Of a stretch of DNA of 64,000 bases, positions 10,694-21,753 are shown in pieces; positions within the stretch are counted from its first letter, which is position 1; each line of letters starts with the position of its first letter. The stretch is taken from NCBI GenBank assembly GCA_031769625.1, contig JAUIMM010000701.1:124001-188000 (forward strand). The letters are read 5' to 3'. Source of the stretch: Taudactylus pleione (Eukaryota; Chordata; Amphibia; Anura; Myobatrachidae). The notes beneath the pieces were generated by a model that worked only from the letters and a program-made list of their open reading frames with translations, ran no database searches and was not told the DNA's origin. The position numbers were made by a program, and so were the translations under genes.

Positions 10694-10824
10694 CAGGCGT
10701 GGCAAACAATTGGCTCTCTAGCTGTTGTGAAACTACAAGTCCCAGCATACCTTCCCATCGATCAGCTGATAAAGCATGCTGGTATTTTCACTACAGCTGG
10801 AGAGCCAAAGGTTTGCCAGTCCTG
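10694..10824. mobile_element. Short hAT-type MITE
   Basis: Inverted ends CAGGCGTGGCAAAC and GTTTGCCAGTCCTG. The inner pairs TGGCTCTCTAGCTGTTGTGA and CACTACAGCTGGAGAGCCA are complementary. The inner phrase ACTACAAGTCCCAGCAT resembles that of the MITE at 34,056-34,211, which has a perfect 8-bp target duplication, so the two are probably related. Here the 8-bp flanks are degenerate. Confidence 0.75.
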
Positions 10825-11164
10825 GGGTAGGGGCAGAGGGTTAACACTTCCCTTCTCTGTTCCAGTCGCATTATCTGGTCCTCTCAGGCGCTCCCAGCTG
10901 CCCTTAGTATAAAAGCAGTCCCATAATGCAATTGCTTTCGGTCACTGAAAGGCTGCGAGCACACTGCACGGTGACTTCATCACTGAGTCGTGCTCCCAGC
11001 CAATCAGTGACAGAGCAGCTGCATCATAGGAACCCAGCTCTTCTACATCAGTTGAGCTTGGGAGGGAACTGAACAACGCGTCTGCCGACAAGGAAAGCTC
11101 CTTCTGACCACCCCTTTGTGGCTTTAAGGCAAGTGTAAGGGAAAGAGGTATGCCAGGGAGAGAC

Positions 11165-11428
11165 TAATGCTGGGTACACACTGGCATATATATCGGCCGT
11201 TCAAGTGAATGGTCCCATATATATTGTGGGTGCTTCGGCGGGTGTGTACAACGCTGTTCAGAGACATTGCGTTGGCTGTGCAGCACAGCAGATATATTGG
11301 CACATTGTGCTGTGTGTACAGGCATGACACATCGGACAACGATTAATGTGTGTCTGCACTTAATCGTCAGATAGGATGACTGATTGGCCACCCGGCTTAT
11401 CAGTCATTTTAGTGTGTATCCACCTTAA
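11165..11428. mobile_element. MITE with TAA-flanked GGGTACACACT ends
   Basis: Begins TAATGCTGGGTACACACTGG and ends AGTGTGTATCCACCTTAA, which are imperfect inverted repeats. Inside are CATATATATCGGCCGTTCAA and several short inverted pairs. Similar ends (GGG/C-TACACAC) occur at 13,219, 19,198 and 26,729, so this is one of a set of related small DNA elements. Confidence 0.7.
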
Positions 11429-12138
11429 GGAGAAGGAAAGCAGGAGGGGGGAGAGAGCAAGGATATCCTTGTACAATTCAATCCTGGAAATCCCTGGATT
11501 GAGATTTTTTCAAACCCGAATCTTGGAATTACAAATATGGGGCGCAACTGGCTTCCCTAGGTTGTACTAACTGGTATAAATGCACTTTAAAAATATTAAG
11601 CACAATTTTATTTTTTGTGAATACAGATCAGTAAAATTCGGAAACAGACTCTTGAATGTGCAAACGGCATGTTACATGACATTTACCAACAAAAAAAATA
11701 AATAATCTCTCTCTATAAGGAGCACGTTTCCAAAAGGTACCAAATCCCCTAAAAATGTCAAATGAGTTTTAGGTGGCATTACATTATTATCTAGGCGCAC
11801 ATTACTTCCAGATCCAAACTACCAATTTATTCCAAATCCCTTTGGTACAGGGCTTGGAAAATGGCATTTTATAGCAGAAAGTACCACATCCAGTTAGTGT
11901 TTCATAGCAAAAGGTACCAAATCGTGTTTCATTTTCATTGGTGAAATTTTCAGCCCTACAGCTTTCATCCACACTATTAGCTCCCATAAATATCTTCCCA
12001 CGCAGCATCCATCAGCCTATTCACTCATTAACACCCCTGCTCAGCACCTAATAACTTCCCTCCATCAGACACACACAGACATATACACACTCATCAATTC
12101 TCCTCAGCAGGAAGAAGTCATTCTGCAGCAGCTCCTTG
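11429..12138. other. Intron sequence with repeated TACCAAATC motif
   Basis: Contains a 22-bp motif at 11,726-11,747 (GGTACCAAATCC core) and weaker copies near 11,880 and 11,915. The perfect inverted copy is at 14,336-14,357. The pair may bound an old element now filled by a Tc1 relic and two MITEs. No coding sequence seen. Confidence 0.4.
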
Positions 12139-13192
12139 TTTGTGGAGCCTCTGGGGCCCAATTAGTGAAATGAAGTCCACCTGTGTGAAATCTAAGTGTC
12201 ACATTGTGGGTCAGCCTCTGGGGCCTCTGAAAGGCCCCAGAGGCTGCAACACCACTAAGCAAGAGGCATCACACCATGCAGACCAAGGCGCTCTCCAAAC
12301 AAGACAGGGACAAAGTTGTTGAGAAGTACAATTCTGGGTGGAGTTATAAAAAAATACCCAAATCTTTGATGATCTCCCGGAGCACCATCAAATCCATGTA
12401 TGGAGGAAGGTGCTCTGGTCAGATGAGACTAAAATTTAACTTTTCGGCCACCAAGGAAAACACTATGTCTGGCACAAACCCAACACATCACCCCAAGAAC
12501 ACCATCTCCACAGTGAAACATGGTGGTGGCAGCATCATGCTGTGGGGATGTTTTTAGCAGCAGGGACTGGTAAACTGATTTGAGTCGAAGGAAAGATGGC
12601 TGGTACTAAATACAGGGATATTCTTGAGCAAAACCTGGTTCAGTCTGCCTGTGATTTGAGAATGGGACGGAGGTTCACCTTCCAGCAGGACAATGACCCG
12701 AAGCATACTGCTAAAGCAACACTCGAGTGGTTTAAGGGGAAACATTTAAACATGTTGGAATGGCCTAGTTAAAGCCAAGATCTCAATCCAATTGAGAATC
12801 TGTGGTCAGACTTGAAGATTGCTGTCCACAAGCGGAAACCATCCAACATGAAGGAGCTGGAGCAGTTTTGCATTGAGGAATGGGCAAAAATCCCAGGGGC
12901 AAGATGTGGCAAGCTCATAGAGACTTATCCAAAGCGACTTACAGCTGCAATTGCCGCAAAAGGTGGCTCGACAAAGTACTGACTTTAGGGGGGGTGAATA
13001 GTTATGCACTCTGAAGTTTTCTGTTGTCCTACATGTTGGATTCACAATATAAAAAAAAAACAACTTCACAGTTGTAGGCATGGTCTGTGAATGAAATGAT
13101 GCACACCTTCAAACAATCCATTTTAATTCCAGGTTGTGAGGCAACAAAACATGAAAAATGCAAAGAGGGCTGAATACTTTTGCAAGGCACTG
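12139..13192 (+). mobile_element. Tc1-like DNA transposon, 5' end missing and internally deleted
   Basis: The right inverted repeat is complete and ends TTTTGCAAGGCACTG followed by the target dinucleotide TA (13,193-13,194). The upstream region, around TGTGTGAAATCTAAGTG, is the usual Tc1 5' untranslated stretch, but the left terminal repeat is not found. This family differs from the Tc1 elements at 22.75 and 37.3-38.0 kb. Confidence 0.85.
12276..12982 (+). pseudogene. Tc1 transposase relic
   Basis: Starts at the family's ATG ([18 protein letters not shown]), giving the N-terminal helix-turn-helix. After about 40 codons the coding sequence jumps, within an internal deletion near 12,403, to the region before the first catalytic Asp (VLWSDET-like in another frame). 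It continues through [14 protein letters not shown] with a stop at 12,555-12,557. The second Asp region QQDNDPKHTAKAT and LNPIENLWSD are recognisable across frames. The last codons read STKY and stop. Clearly non-functional. Confidence 0.85.
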
Positions 13193-13218
13193 TATGCTCT
13201 TGTAATAGCAAACAAATG

Positions 13219-13550
13219 TAAAGGTGGGTACACATCGGATCAATATATCTGCAGACTGTGCAGAACATATGTTCCGCATACAGACTGCCCGATTCATAAT
13301 GACTGGCGTCACAACTGAGCGGGCATTTACATGCGCCCACCCATTTCAGCTATCACTGCCGGTCCTTCCAGCGAGTGTACGGGCGGTCGGCTGATGGTCT
13401 GTACCCACAGCACAATGCCCCAATATATTTGCAGATATAGTGGGCATCGGCTGTGCAGCACAGTCGACGGGACATATATCTGAACAATGTCGTTTACAGA
13501 CATATCGCTGGTGCACACTGGCCGACGCACACACGATATAATCGGGCAGT
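13219..13550. mobile_element. MITE fragment, GGGTACACA-type end
   Basis: Begins TAAAGGTGGGTACACATCGG, like the left end at 11,165. Inside, GGCTGTGCAGCACAG and ATATATCTGAACAATG resemble inner sequence of that element. The right end is not sharply defined. Confidence 0.5.
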
Positions 13551-13593
13551 GAACTGAATTTAAAAATAAACTATACATATATAGTTATACTAT

Positions 13594-14045
13594 AGTGTTC
13601 CCTCTAGCTCCGGTGGGAGGCAGGGCGCCGGAGCTAGAGAGGGCATGCCTGTGTGCGCGCCGAAGGCGTGCGCGACCGAGAAGGGGGCGTGGTCATCGGA
13701 AAAGGGGGCGTGTCTATAAGACGCGTCCCCTTTTCGTCACTCTTGGGGGCGTGCCCGGCACTTACAGACACGCCGGGCAGCCCCCAAGCCCTGCAGAGAG
13801 GGAGAATAGATGCCGGGTGCATGCGCCCGGCGTCTATTCTCCGGCGGCGACCGGGTCACCGCATGTTTCTCCACCCGCGGGACACTGCGTCCCGCGGGTG
13901 AGAACGGCTCCCGCAGGCTGTGAGGGCAGGGCGCTTTTTGCCCTCCTCCTGGAGGGCAGGGTGCTTTTTGCCCTCCAGAAGAAGGGCAGGGCGCCGCGCC
14001 CCGCTAAAACAGCCTAGCGGGAACGCTAATACTATAGGGAATACT
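13594..14045. mobile_element. GC-rich hairpin-chain MITE
   Basis: Ends AGTGTTCCCT / AGGGAATACT are imperfect inverted repeats. Almost the whole interior is made of consecutive hairpins: 13,602-13,613 with 13,628-13,639 (12 bp perfect); 13,699-13,715 with 13,719-13,735; 13,743-13,759 with 13,772-13,787; 13,801-13,817 with 13,826-13,842 (one mismatch); 13,872-13,883 with 13,889-13,900 (perfect); and three GGGCAGGGCGC units near 13,924-13,995. The open frame of 140 codons here is a by-product of composition. See Part 2. Confidence 0.7.
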
Positions 14046-15360
14046 TGCTATTAAGTAACAAATAGTTACAGTCAAACAGTCTTTGTAGTGTAATGGAACT
14101 ACATGTATTTTAAATTGAAGATGCATGCCAAAATTTACCAAATCCCTATTTGTTTCCAAAAGCTACCAAATCCAAATTTGTTGAATAACTCCATAATAAA
14201 GGGCAAAATATCTTTGTGACGTATGTAAATGTCATGTTTTGCACAGACCGAATATAGGAGCAAAGAATGACCGAGGTCACTTCAATTGCATATCCTCAGC
14301 GGTTCTTTTTCCATTGCTGTAAAACTTGTTCAGATGGATTTGGTACCTTTTGGAAACAAGACACACACACACACACACACACACACTATGTATCGGAGAT
14401 GGGAGCAAAGCAAAAAAGAACAAGTAACTATGCACCTGGACAATGCAAGGGGTGCAATTATTTCTTTTTTGGCATGGACGGCTTTATTTTTACATCACAA
14501 TTTATAGTTGAACTAGGACATGCCCTCAAATCTAAATAATTGCACATTTTAAATCTGCCCCACCTGCAGTGCAACATGATTTTGCCAAGGTGCGTAGTTA
14601 CCTGCTCTTTATTACTTTATTCCAAATTCAGAATCAGCCCCACACTCTGTGTCAGACTCAAAATACTGCAATGTTTCACGCACTTCTGGTTATCATGGTA
14701 GGTAAATGCTTTCTTATTTTTGTTCGCACTTCTGTAGGATGCATGAAAAAAAAACAATGTTTCTACCCTTTGTGAAACTTTGCAGCTAAATGAATATGCC
14801 CATTGAGGTCAAATCTGTATGAGTTTTTTCTTTTAGAACTGGGAAACCAGTGGTAACAAAAGTACGGCTTTGGAGTCTACTACCACTTGTTATTTTGCTG
14901 CACTAGAGATCCAGATGGCCATAAAACGGTAAGCACAGAACCCAATTATTCTGAGTATATCAACTCAAAATTAATAAGGCATTTTTAGTGTCTTAATGAA
15001 GGCAAGATATTTTGATTTAGAGGAGGGTACTCTGAACCTCATTCTTACAAAGAGAATGTCTGGAGGGCAGACATGTTTGTGTGGCTTACTGCATAATGCA
15101 GACATGTTTGTGTGAAAGTCAGTCACATCCCTTGTAGTCACTAATTTTAAATCAAAGTAAATTTTTACAAGGTCATATAAGTAATTTTACAATTCAAATT
15201 TTTGCAAACTATGACAACATTTTCATGGGGTGGGGCTATAAACATGGGTAGGTAACATCATGATGCGCATACTAGGCTGTTTTAGCAGTGCTCCATGCTC
15301 TGCCCCTTTTTGTAAGTGTAGAAACGTGCCTTGTTCTTTTTTGGAGTGTCCTGCTGACTG
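14046..15360. other. Intron sequence; CA microsatellite
   Basis: Holds two TACCAAATCC motifs (near 14,138 and 14,164), the inverted 22-bp motif at 14,336-14,357 and a (CA)13 run at 14,361-14,386. No coding sequence recognised; the short open frames here have no family features. Confidence 0.45.
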
Positions 15361-15543
15361 GGACTCCGATGCTGCCCAGGAGATCACGTGCTATTTGGGT
15401 CCGAGAACTTGCTCGTTTTTAACTGCAACAACTTGCTGCCGAACTGCCGCTTTAAGATTAGAAATCAAGAGATGGACAACATTCCAGCCCTGATAGACTA
15501 CTACAAGATCCGCTACCTGGACACTATCACAGACATCAAGTGA
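15361..15543 (+). pseudogene. Crk/CrkL-like SH2 domain fragment
   Basis: Reading from TGC at 15,373 the frame gives CPGDHVLFGSEN, then NNLLPNCRFKIRNQE, then MDNIPALIDYYKIRYLDT, and a stop at 15,541. This follows the second half of the SH2 domain of the adaptor proteins Crk and CrkL (pattern CPGDYVLSVSEN ... LPNxRFKIGDQEFDxLPALLEFYKIHYLDT). The first half, including the phosphotyrosine-binding arginine, is not recognisable, and a stop at 15,355-15,357 closes the frame upstream. It lies inside rfc4 intron 3 on the opposite strand. It could be a retro-copy or an old exon duplication. A real exon of another gene is possible but unlikely given the loss of conserved residues. Confidence 0.65.
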
Positions 15544-16162
15544 GTGGCCAGTGAGGTGAGCTGTGCAGTCACTGAGGAGTATACACTGTTATAAAACTTC
15601 AAATTAGTCATATTGGGGATAAACAGTGTTGTAAGTTACAGGAGCAGAAGATTTTCTGGGTTCCTATGTTTTCTACTGTAATTCTTGCAGCTCACAGAAT
15701 TTAAAATGTTGCTCTTTAAAATTAAAATGTGCTTTCCTGGGTGATCAGCACCCTGCCCAGGGGTGTAACAATAGCCACTGCAGACCCCTTGGGGGGTGTG
15801 GTGGTTTGGGGGAAGTGTTTATGCAGATTCCATGTGGTCTAGCCATCCGCATGGAATCTGCTGAAAATGTCCCTTCAAAAATGGCCACCGCCTAGAAGGA
15901 GACAGATGCTAGAGGTCCTATTTGACCTCTAGCGTCTGTCAGGGAAGCACAGCATGCATAGCGTTACCCGCAAGCTCTGGGAACGCTGGCACCACCGGGA
16001 GAAGATGCAGAAAGCTGCATCTTCTGCAGTAAAACCCCTGGCAACGAGCATGAGACCTATGGCAACGAGCATAGAAACCCCTGGCAACGAGCATGGAACC
16101 TAGAGCATAACAATAGTAATTTAAAACGAATTAGAAGCCTTACAGTGGGACATAAAATGGTG
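15544..16162. other. Intron sequence, no feature seen
   Basis: Contains a threefold GGCAACGAGCATG motif near 16,041-16,095 and an LTR-free GC-rich patch. No gene or element recognised. Confidence 0.35.
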
Positions 16163-16506
16163 TCAGGAGCATTAGGGTGTGTGGCATCTTGTGCAAGGGG
16201 CATTAGGGTGTGTGGCATCTTGTGCAAGGGGCATTAGGGCGTGACAATGTGTACAAGGCATTAGGGCGTGTGACAATGTGTAAGGGGCATTAGGGTGTGT
16301 GACAATGTGTAAGGGGCATTACGGTGTGTGACAATGTGTAAGGGGCATTACGGTGTGTGACAATGTGTAAGGGGCATTACGGTGTGTGACAATGTGTAAG
16401 GGGCATTACGGTGTGTGACAATGTGTAAGGGGCATTACGGTGTGTGACATAATGTGTAAGGGACATTACGGTGTGTGACATAATGTGTAAGGGACATTAC
16501 TACAAG
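16163..16506. repeat. About 30-bp minisatellite, about 12 copies
   Basis: Units read GGGGCATTACGGTGTGTGAC, then AATGTGTAA. The first copies are diverged (GGCATCTTGTGCAAGG form) and later ones nearly identical, with the last two carrying an extra ACATAATG. A related, much degraded array is at 21,061-21,196. Confidence 0.9.
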
Positions 16507-17966
16507 GAGGAAAAATTACAAATAATGTTAAATTTCTATGGGCACATTTTTAACTGTTCACACTGGGAGCCAAATTGCCTAGAAACAGCCCTGTATTAGT
16601 TTTACTAAAATGCCTTGGGAGAGACGCCAGAAACTTTTGTGTCAGGGGGAGCAAAATTTATATAGTTACGCAACTGACCCTGCCCAAGAAATTCTCGAGT
16701 GTGCACTTCCAGCATCAGACCCATCTATCAACAAAAAAAATGCTGGAAATCTTATACATTATACGGCCTCACTTATCAATAAATTTATACAAAACTTGTG
16801 TCGATCACAAAAAACAGGAATTTTACACCAACTGGTGCTCTCACAAAAGTACTCTCCAACTTGTTCCCTCTACTGAAAAAATAATGAAAATAATAATAAT
16901 TACTAATATGCTTGCACTGAACAATTCCCCACTGTAACTCAAGCAATTTGCATTTGTTGGAAAACTTAGTTCTTCCATCACTATTACCAAGGCCAAAGCT
17001 GTGCCTTACATTAGCAAACTACAGCTGCAGCAACCCCAGAGCTCCAGCTAAAATAATTCCATTAGTAGTGATGGGAAAGAGGTGTATGGGGAAAAAAAAA
17101 AAAAAAAAAAGTGTCAGGAACCAATCCAAATAGTTTCCATCCATCTGCCATCCAGAGCAGGACAAGAGGCGGAGCTTACAAAATCAGGAAACTGCCTTTG
17201 GCACAAGGGTGCATTTTATTATTTACGGCATAACAACCAAACGGGATTTGTCAAGTCTTAATTTACATCTCACTTTGTTAAAAAAAAAAAAAAAAAAAAA
17301 AAGAAAGAAAAAGGTTCTCATTTTACTGTTTCATTAGTTACAAAATCGAGAAAAAAATGTGGACTTGTGTTAGGCATCAAATAAGCATTAAAAAGTATAA
17401 TGGTTTCCTAATTATAAACTACAGTTTTGCTGTGTTTTTTATGCAACAAATTCATGGAATTAGCCCAGATCAAATAATTTTAATTCATATACAATTTATT
17501 TATGGTCTCCATATAGAAGTAACAACACTATACACTCAACTTTTAAAATAAGTGAAATAATTTCTGGAACATAAGGCTACTTCATTTAGCCTTAAATGGT
17601 AAAGTGAATGTCTTAAGCTGGTACAAATAAATATTTGTAACATAGCTACAGTCTAGTAAGAAATGTAGCAATCAGCAAAACTGTAGAGAATAATAAACTA
17701 CTTATACCTGTAATGTTGCTTTTATTTTAATTACATTTTCAATGGGGCTATGGCAAAATGCATCTAGAGATAGACTAGACATAATAAAAATAAGGCCTAA
17801 AGACTGCTCTAAGCGGTCTTTCCAACCCAGTTTGTCCTCACAAATGCAATCGAGACAGTGTCAAGCGGGAACAAATGCTGTTCCAAAATAAATGGATGGT
17901 GTGCACATTTACATTCTCAGGTCATAAGAAAACATGTTCAATTGTACCATTCACTTTCTTACTCAC
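16507..17966. other. rfc4 intron 3 sequence before exon 3, no element recognised
   Basis: AT-rich with A runs at about 17,090-17,110 and 17,279-17,302. The minus-strand donor of exon 3 (GTGAGT) is the complement of 17,961-17,966. Confidence 0.45.
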
Positions 17967-18045
17967 ATCTGCACCTTCCAGTGACTTTTTTAGCACAGCC
18001 ACCACCTCCTCTTGGAAAGCAACTTCATCCACACATTTGGGACGG
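17967..18045 (-). CDS. rfc4: rfc4 exon 3
   Basis: A 79-bp exon. One base completes the tyrosine codon begun in exon 2; then 26 codons read [13 protein letters not shown], then [13 protein letters not shown]. This is the N-terminal helix region of the RFC4 AAA+ domain, just before the Walker A loop. The acceptor is TCTAG (complement of 18,046-18,050) and the donor GTGAGT. The exon ends in phase 0, exactly matching the start of exon 4 at 1,720. The intervening intron is 16.2 kb and carries DIRS copy A, a Tc1 relic, several MITEs and minisatellites. Confidence 0.95.
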
Positions 18046-19197
18046 CTAGAGGGAAATCAAAGCTAGTTAATGTTTGATGGAAATAGAATGGAGAAATATA
18101 TGCCATGCAATGAAACATGAATAACCAGCCAATGGTTTTCCAGCTGCTACCCAACAGCATGCAAAGCAGCTGGAAAACCAAGTAGGATTAAGGATATGAA
18201 TAGTTGTCATTTTTTCTTGCATAGTTAGATGTTGAATTAAAAAAAATCCCTAAATATAAATGGAAATACTGTACCTAGGTCACACTATGCTTAACATTAG
18301 TAAATCATTAAAATAATAATGAAAAAAAAAAAAAAAAAGAAGATTAGTAGTGTGGTTACATATTTACAGAATCTATTCTGATCTGTGTGCACTATTTATA
18401 AATATAGAGAAAGCAGAACAGAGCAGCACCAAGTTCGCTGTAGTAATAAACAATTCTCATGTAAGAGGTCAATCCAATTAGGTGCGAGTTTGCAAAATCA
18501 AGCTCGAATGCACACTCCAAAGAAACGCAAGATTCAATTAGAATTGCCTATTCACGTTACTCACGGCAGGGGTATACAAATTTTCTTTAACATGCGATTT
18601 GTGAGAAGAGCATGAAAAAGAGTGGATACCATCATGGACCCCAAAAAAGTGACCACTTCGTTAGCAGAAACAGATAGAAGGCAGTTAGTTGTCACAAGGA
18701 AAGTACTGGAAGTTTTTAAACGTGACAATTGATTTGTACATTTAAAAAAAAAAAATTCTCATTTACTCAAACCAATTAAACAAAAAATGCAAAAAAGTAT
18801 TTTTTTTTAATTTATTTTAAACACCCGAGAATGACTAAATTATTGGGCCAATGAAGCCAATTGAAAGCTTCCAAATGTCTAATTAGTCATTAGGGGGGAG
18901 GGGAGAGTCGTCCAAGGGGTTCTTCACTGTGCCCTGACATTTTTATCTTAAAATAAAGATTGTCCTACCTTTTCACACCCTCAGGGAGTGCACACAAGAA
19001 AAAAAAAAAAAAAACACAAATTTACACTGGAAAAGAAATGCAAGTTTGGAATAGGTTATCAACTGCAATTCGCAGTGGGAGTTTACAGTGAAAACAGCTT
19101 GCACAAGCCGACTAGCACCTAATTGGATTGACCCATATCACTTTATTATTGCATGAAACTATGAGCTGCTCAACCAAAATAATTCTTCATGCAATTT
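18046..19197. other. rfc4 intron 2 sequence, no feature seen
   Basis: AT-rich with short A/T runs (about 18,322-18,338 and 18,999-19,014). Possible ancient repeat debris but nothing assignable. Confidence 0.4.
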
Positions 19198-19589
19198 TAA
19201 TGCTGGGCATACACAGCCAGATAAAATGTCTGTCAGACCGACAGACATTTTATCTGGCCGGCTGCCAGCCGCAGAAGTCGCCGGCATACACTGAGAGAAA
19301 TCTCACAGAGTATAGCCCGACATCCGCGCTCCGCTCCCCGGGGAGGAGACATTTCCTTGTTACACAGGAAATGTCTGTCTGTCGGCCGCGCTGGGCATAC
19401 ACTGCCCGATGCGGCCGACAGTTACCGGGTAAATATCGCATCAGACGGGCATGCTGGACAATCCTGCATGCCCGACCGAGCAATATTTAACCCTCGGTCG
19501 CCCGCGCACACGCTACAATTATTGGGGCGATACGCCGATATTAGGCGGATCACCCCGATAATTGTAGCGTGTATGGCCAGCACAAGTTA
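19198..19589. mobile_element. Hairpin-chain MITE with GGGCATACAC ends
   Basis: Ends TTAATGCTGGGCATACAC and GTGTATGGCCAGCACAAGTT are imperfect inverted repeats. The interior is a row of hairpins: 19,216-19,234 with 19,240-19,258 (19 bp, perfect); 19,347-19,357 with 19,366-19,376 (11 bp, perfect); 19,381-19,397 with 19,403-19,419 (two mismatches); 19,446-19,454 with 19,466-19,474; 19,473-19,480 with 19,493-19,500; and 19,508-19,527 with 19,553-19,572 (one mismatch). No ORF of interest. Related by its ends to 11,165 and 26,729. Confidence 0.75.
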
Positions 19590-21060
19590 AGTAGACCTGC
19601 AATTCCATATTTCCCAGTAAAATTAAACAGAAAACATCTATTTTTATTATTGTTCATAAAAGTGCTCTGAATAGGTTTTCTAGAGAGTGACGTTGGAGTG
19701 CCCCCAAATGGACAATTGTAAATATTACACTGCATTATCATATTAGCTCACTTACTTACTACTATAGGACAGAGGTTTCATGAAGTTTTCCTAACAAGCT
19801 ACATACACTGTTGTCGGTCTTAGGATACAATTCCCAACATCAAAACAATGTGATTTCTGGAACGGCACACTGTATCCTACTGGCATCAGTTTCCCTTGCA
19901 CCCCATAGAAGTGGGGGAGAAAACTTGAAATGTTAGAAATACTGTAATTGTCCAACATGTGCGCAGCCCAACATCGCGGCATATCGAATTGAATTACCCC
20001 CATAGAATCTATTAAAGGTTCCTGCCCTGTTTTGAATGGTTTCGTATGGAGGAGCATGAATATCTGTTTAAAGGCCAAAACTAAATAATTAAAAAACTAG
20101 AATAAAAATCACATACATTTACATGTTGTACCAATCTGATTGCTTTAATTCCATTTTTTTTTTTTTTTTTTTTTTAAACGAGTTTAGTAGCCCAAAGGCA
20201 AAAAAAAAAAAAAAAAAAAATCGTTTCAAATACAAAAATTTAGAACTGGCAAAGCAGAAAAACATTTTCATTATATGAAAGTTATAGCTAGAATTTAGTT
20301 GTAGGTATACATAAACACAGAATTCAGACAGCTTCATTCTTCTTTACTTTTGAGAGTACTAGCAGTGTTCTCCTGAGGCTTTATTTATTGGGCGGTCTTC
20401 CTGGCAAAATTAACTTGCTGCCCAGCATTTACTCACCATCCCAGTCACCCGGCACGATAGCGCTGCCGGAGTAGCCAGGCTCAATGTGGGAATGCAAGAG
20501 CGAAGACATGGCTCAGGGTACAAAAACTGAAGGGGGATCTATCCACTTCCATAATATCTGCGCATGGAGTCTGTAGGCTCCAATCAGGTGATAGACAGGG
20601 ACGGGACATAGCGCTGGTGCCAGAGAGCAGGCAGGATGCGGGGAGCGTGTACTGAGGCCTCAGAGATTCCAACCCAAGTGGCCAGGGAACCAGCCGGCCT
20701 GAGGTGGGATCCGGGGGCTAGCTGTCGGTCTGTACACCAGATTCGGTATCACACTATGCTCACAGCCAGACCCTGTCAAACATGGAGGCTTAGACAAGCA
20801 TAAACTGCCGGTTCTGTACTACATCGCCAGGCTTATGCAAGCGATAGGTGTACACAAAATTGCTGTTAGCTTTCCATTCACACATACTCACTGATGTGCA
20901 ACCAATGGCACCGGAAATCCAGCATGTCAGCCATGCCAGAAGCTTGCAGACATGGTGCACCCTGGTCAGCTACAGGTGGCATAAGCTGGTTATATACTGT
21001 TTAGACAGCACTCAGCCTGTGATTCACTGATAAATGTAATCACATAGGTGTGGGGCATGT
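19590..21060. other. rfc4 intron 2 sequence, no gene seen
   Basis: Contains long T and A runs (20,153-20,175 and 20,201-20,220) that face each other, and a GC-richer segment at 20,400-20,720. Nothing recognised. Confidence 0.4.
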
Positions 21061-21196
21061 AAATGCTGCAAAGGGCAATCAGAGGCCATAGTGTGTGGGC
21101 ATAGTGTGCAATAAGGGGCATTACTGTGTGAGCATTATGTGCAATAAGGGGGCATACTGTGTACATAATGGGCAATAAAGGGGCCATACTGCGCGG
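21061..21196. repeat. Degraded minisatellite related to 16.2-16.5 kb
   Basis: Four or five loose copies of a unit like GGGGCATTACTGTGTGAGCA, then TTATGTGCAATAA. The wording matches the array at 16,163-16,506 closely enough to suggest the same parent sequence. Confidence 0.6.
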
Positions 21197-21753
21197 GAAT
21201 AATTTGAGTTGGTGCTATTGTGTGGCCACAGCCCTTTTTGCACGAAGGCCGCAACCAGGCTGGCAACATCACAAACTCGACAGCTTGTCACCCACAAACT
21301 GCAATTCTTTAAGAAATTGATCAAAAACAAGACAAGATCAAGGCAAAAAGAAAAACTATTGGCTTAAAAGGTTCGGTCCTTTAGTAACAAGGGTTGTTAG
21401 ACTTTTTTTTTTTTTTTTTTTTTAAAAGGGAGTAGCCCATTAAAAATAAGGACAAGAATTAGCGAATCATAAGGCTTCAAAACATGTACATTTGAGAAAT
21501 TTCTACTTTAGTTCCTATATTTTTAAAGGGTTAGCGCTCTTTAGGAAAGACTCCCAAGTTACATACCCACTGGGTAACAGGGTTGTTTTAGCAAAGGCAA
21601 AAATAAAAAAACCTTTTTCGGGGGCACACTTGTTTAATTAAAATATACCTTATTTAATATTCTTTAAAATTGTTATCGAATGACATACATTTTAGAAAAG
21701 ATAGGAATTTTCTTCTGAATGTGTGACAAATTAGATCCATCTCCTCTCTATGA
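21197..21753. other. Intron sequence, no feature seen
   Basis: A long T run at about 21,402-21,423; otherwise unremarkable. Confidence 0.4.

Noticed and set aside
13595..14017. 140-codon Arg/Pro-rich open frame
   Set aside because: Lies inside a GC-rich hairpin-chain MITE; composition explains it.
15260..15493. 77-codon open frame overlapping the SH2-like fragment
   Set aside because: It is in a different frame from the Crk-like residues and has no recognisable motif.
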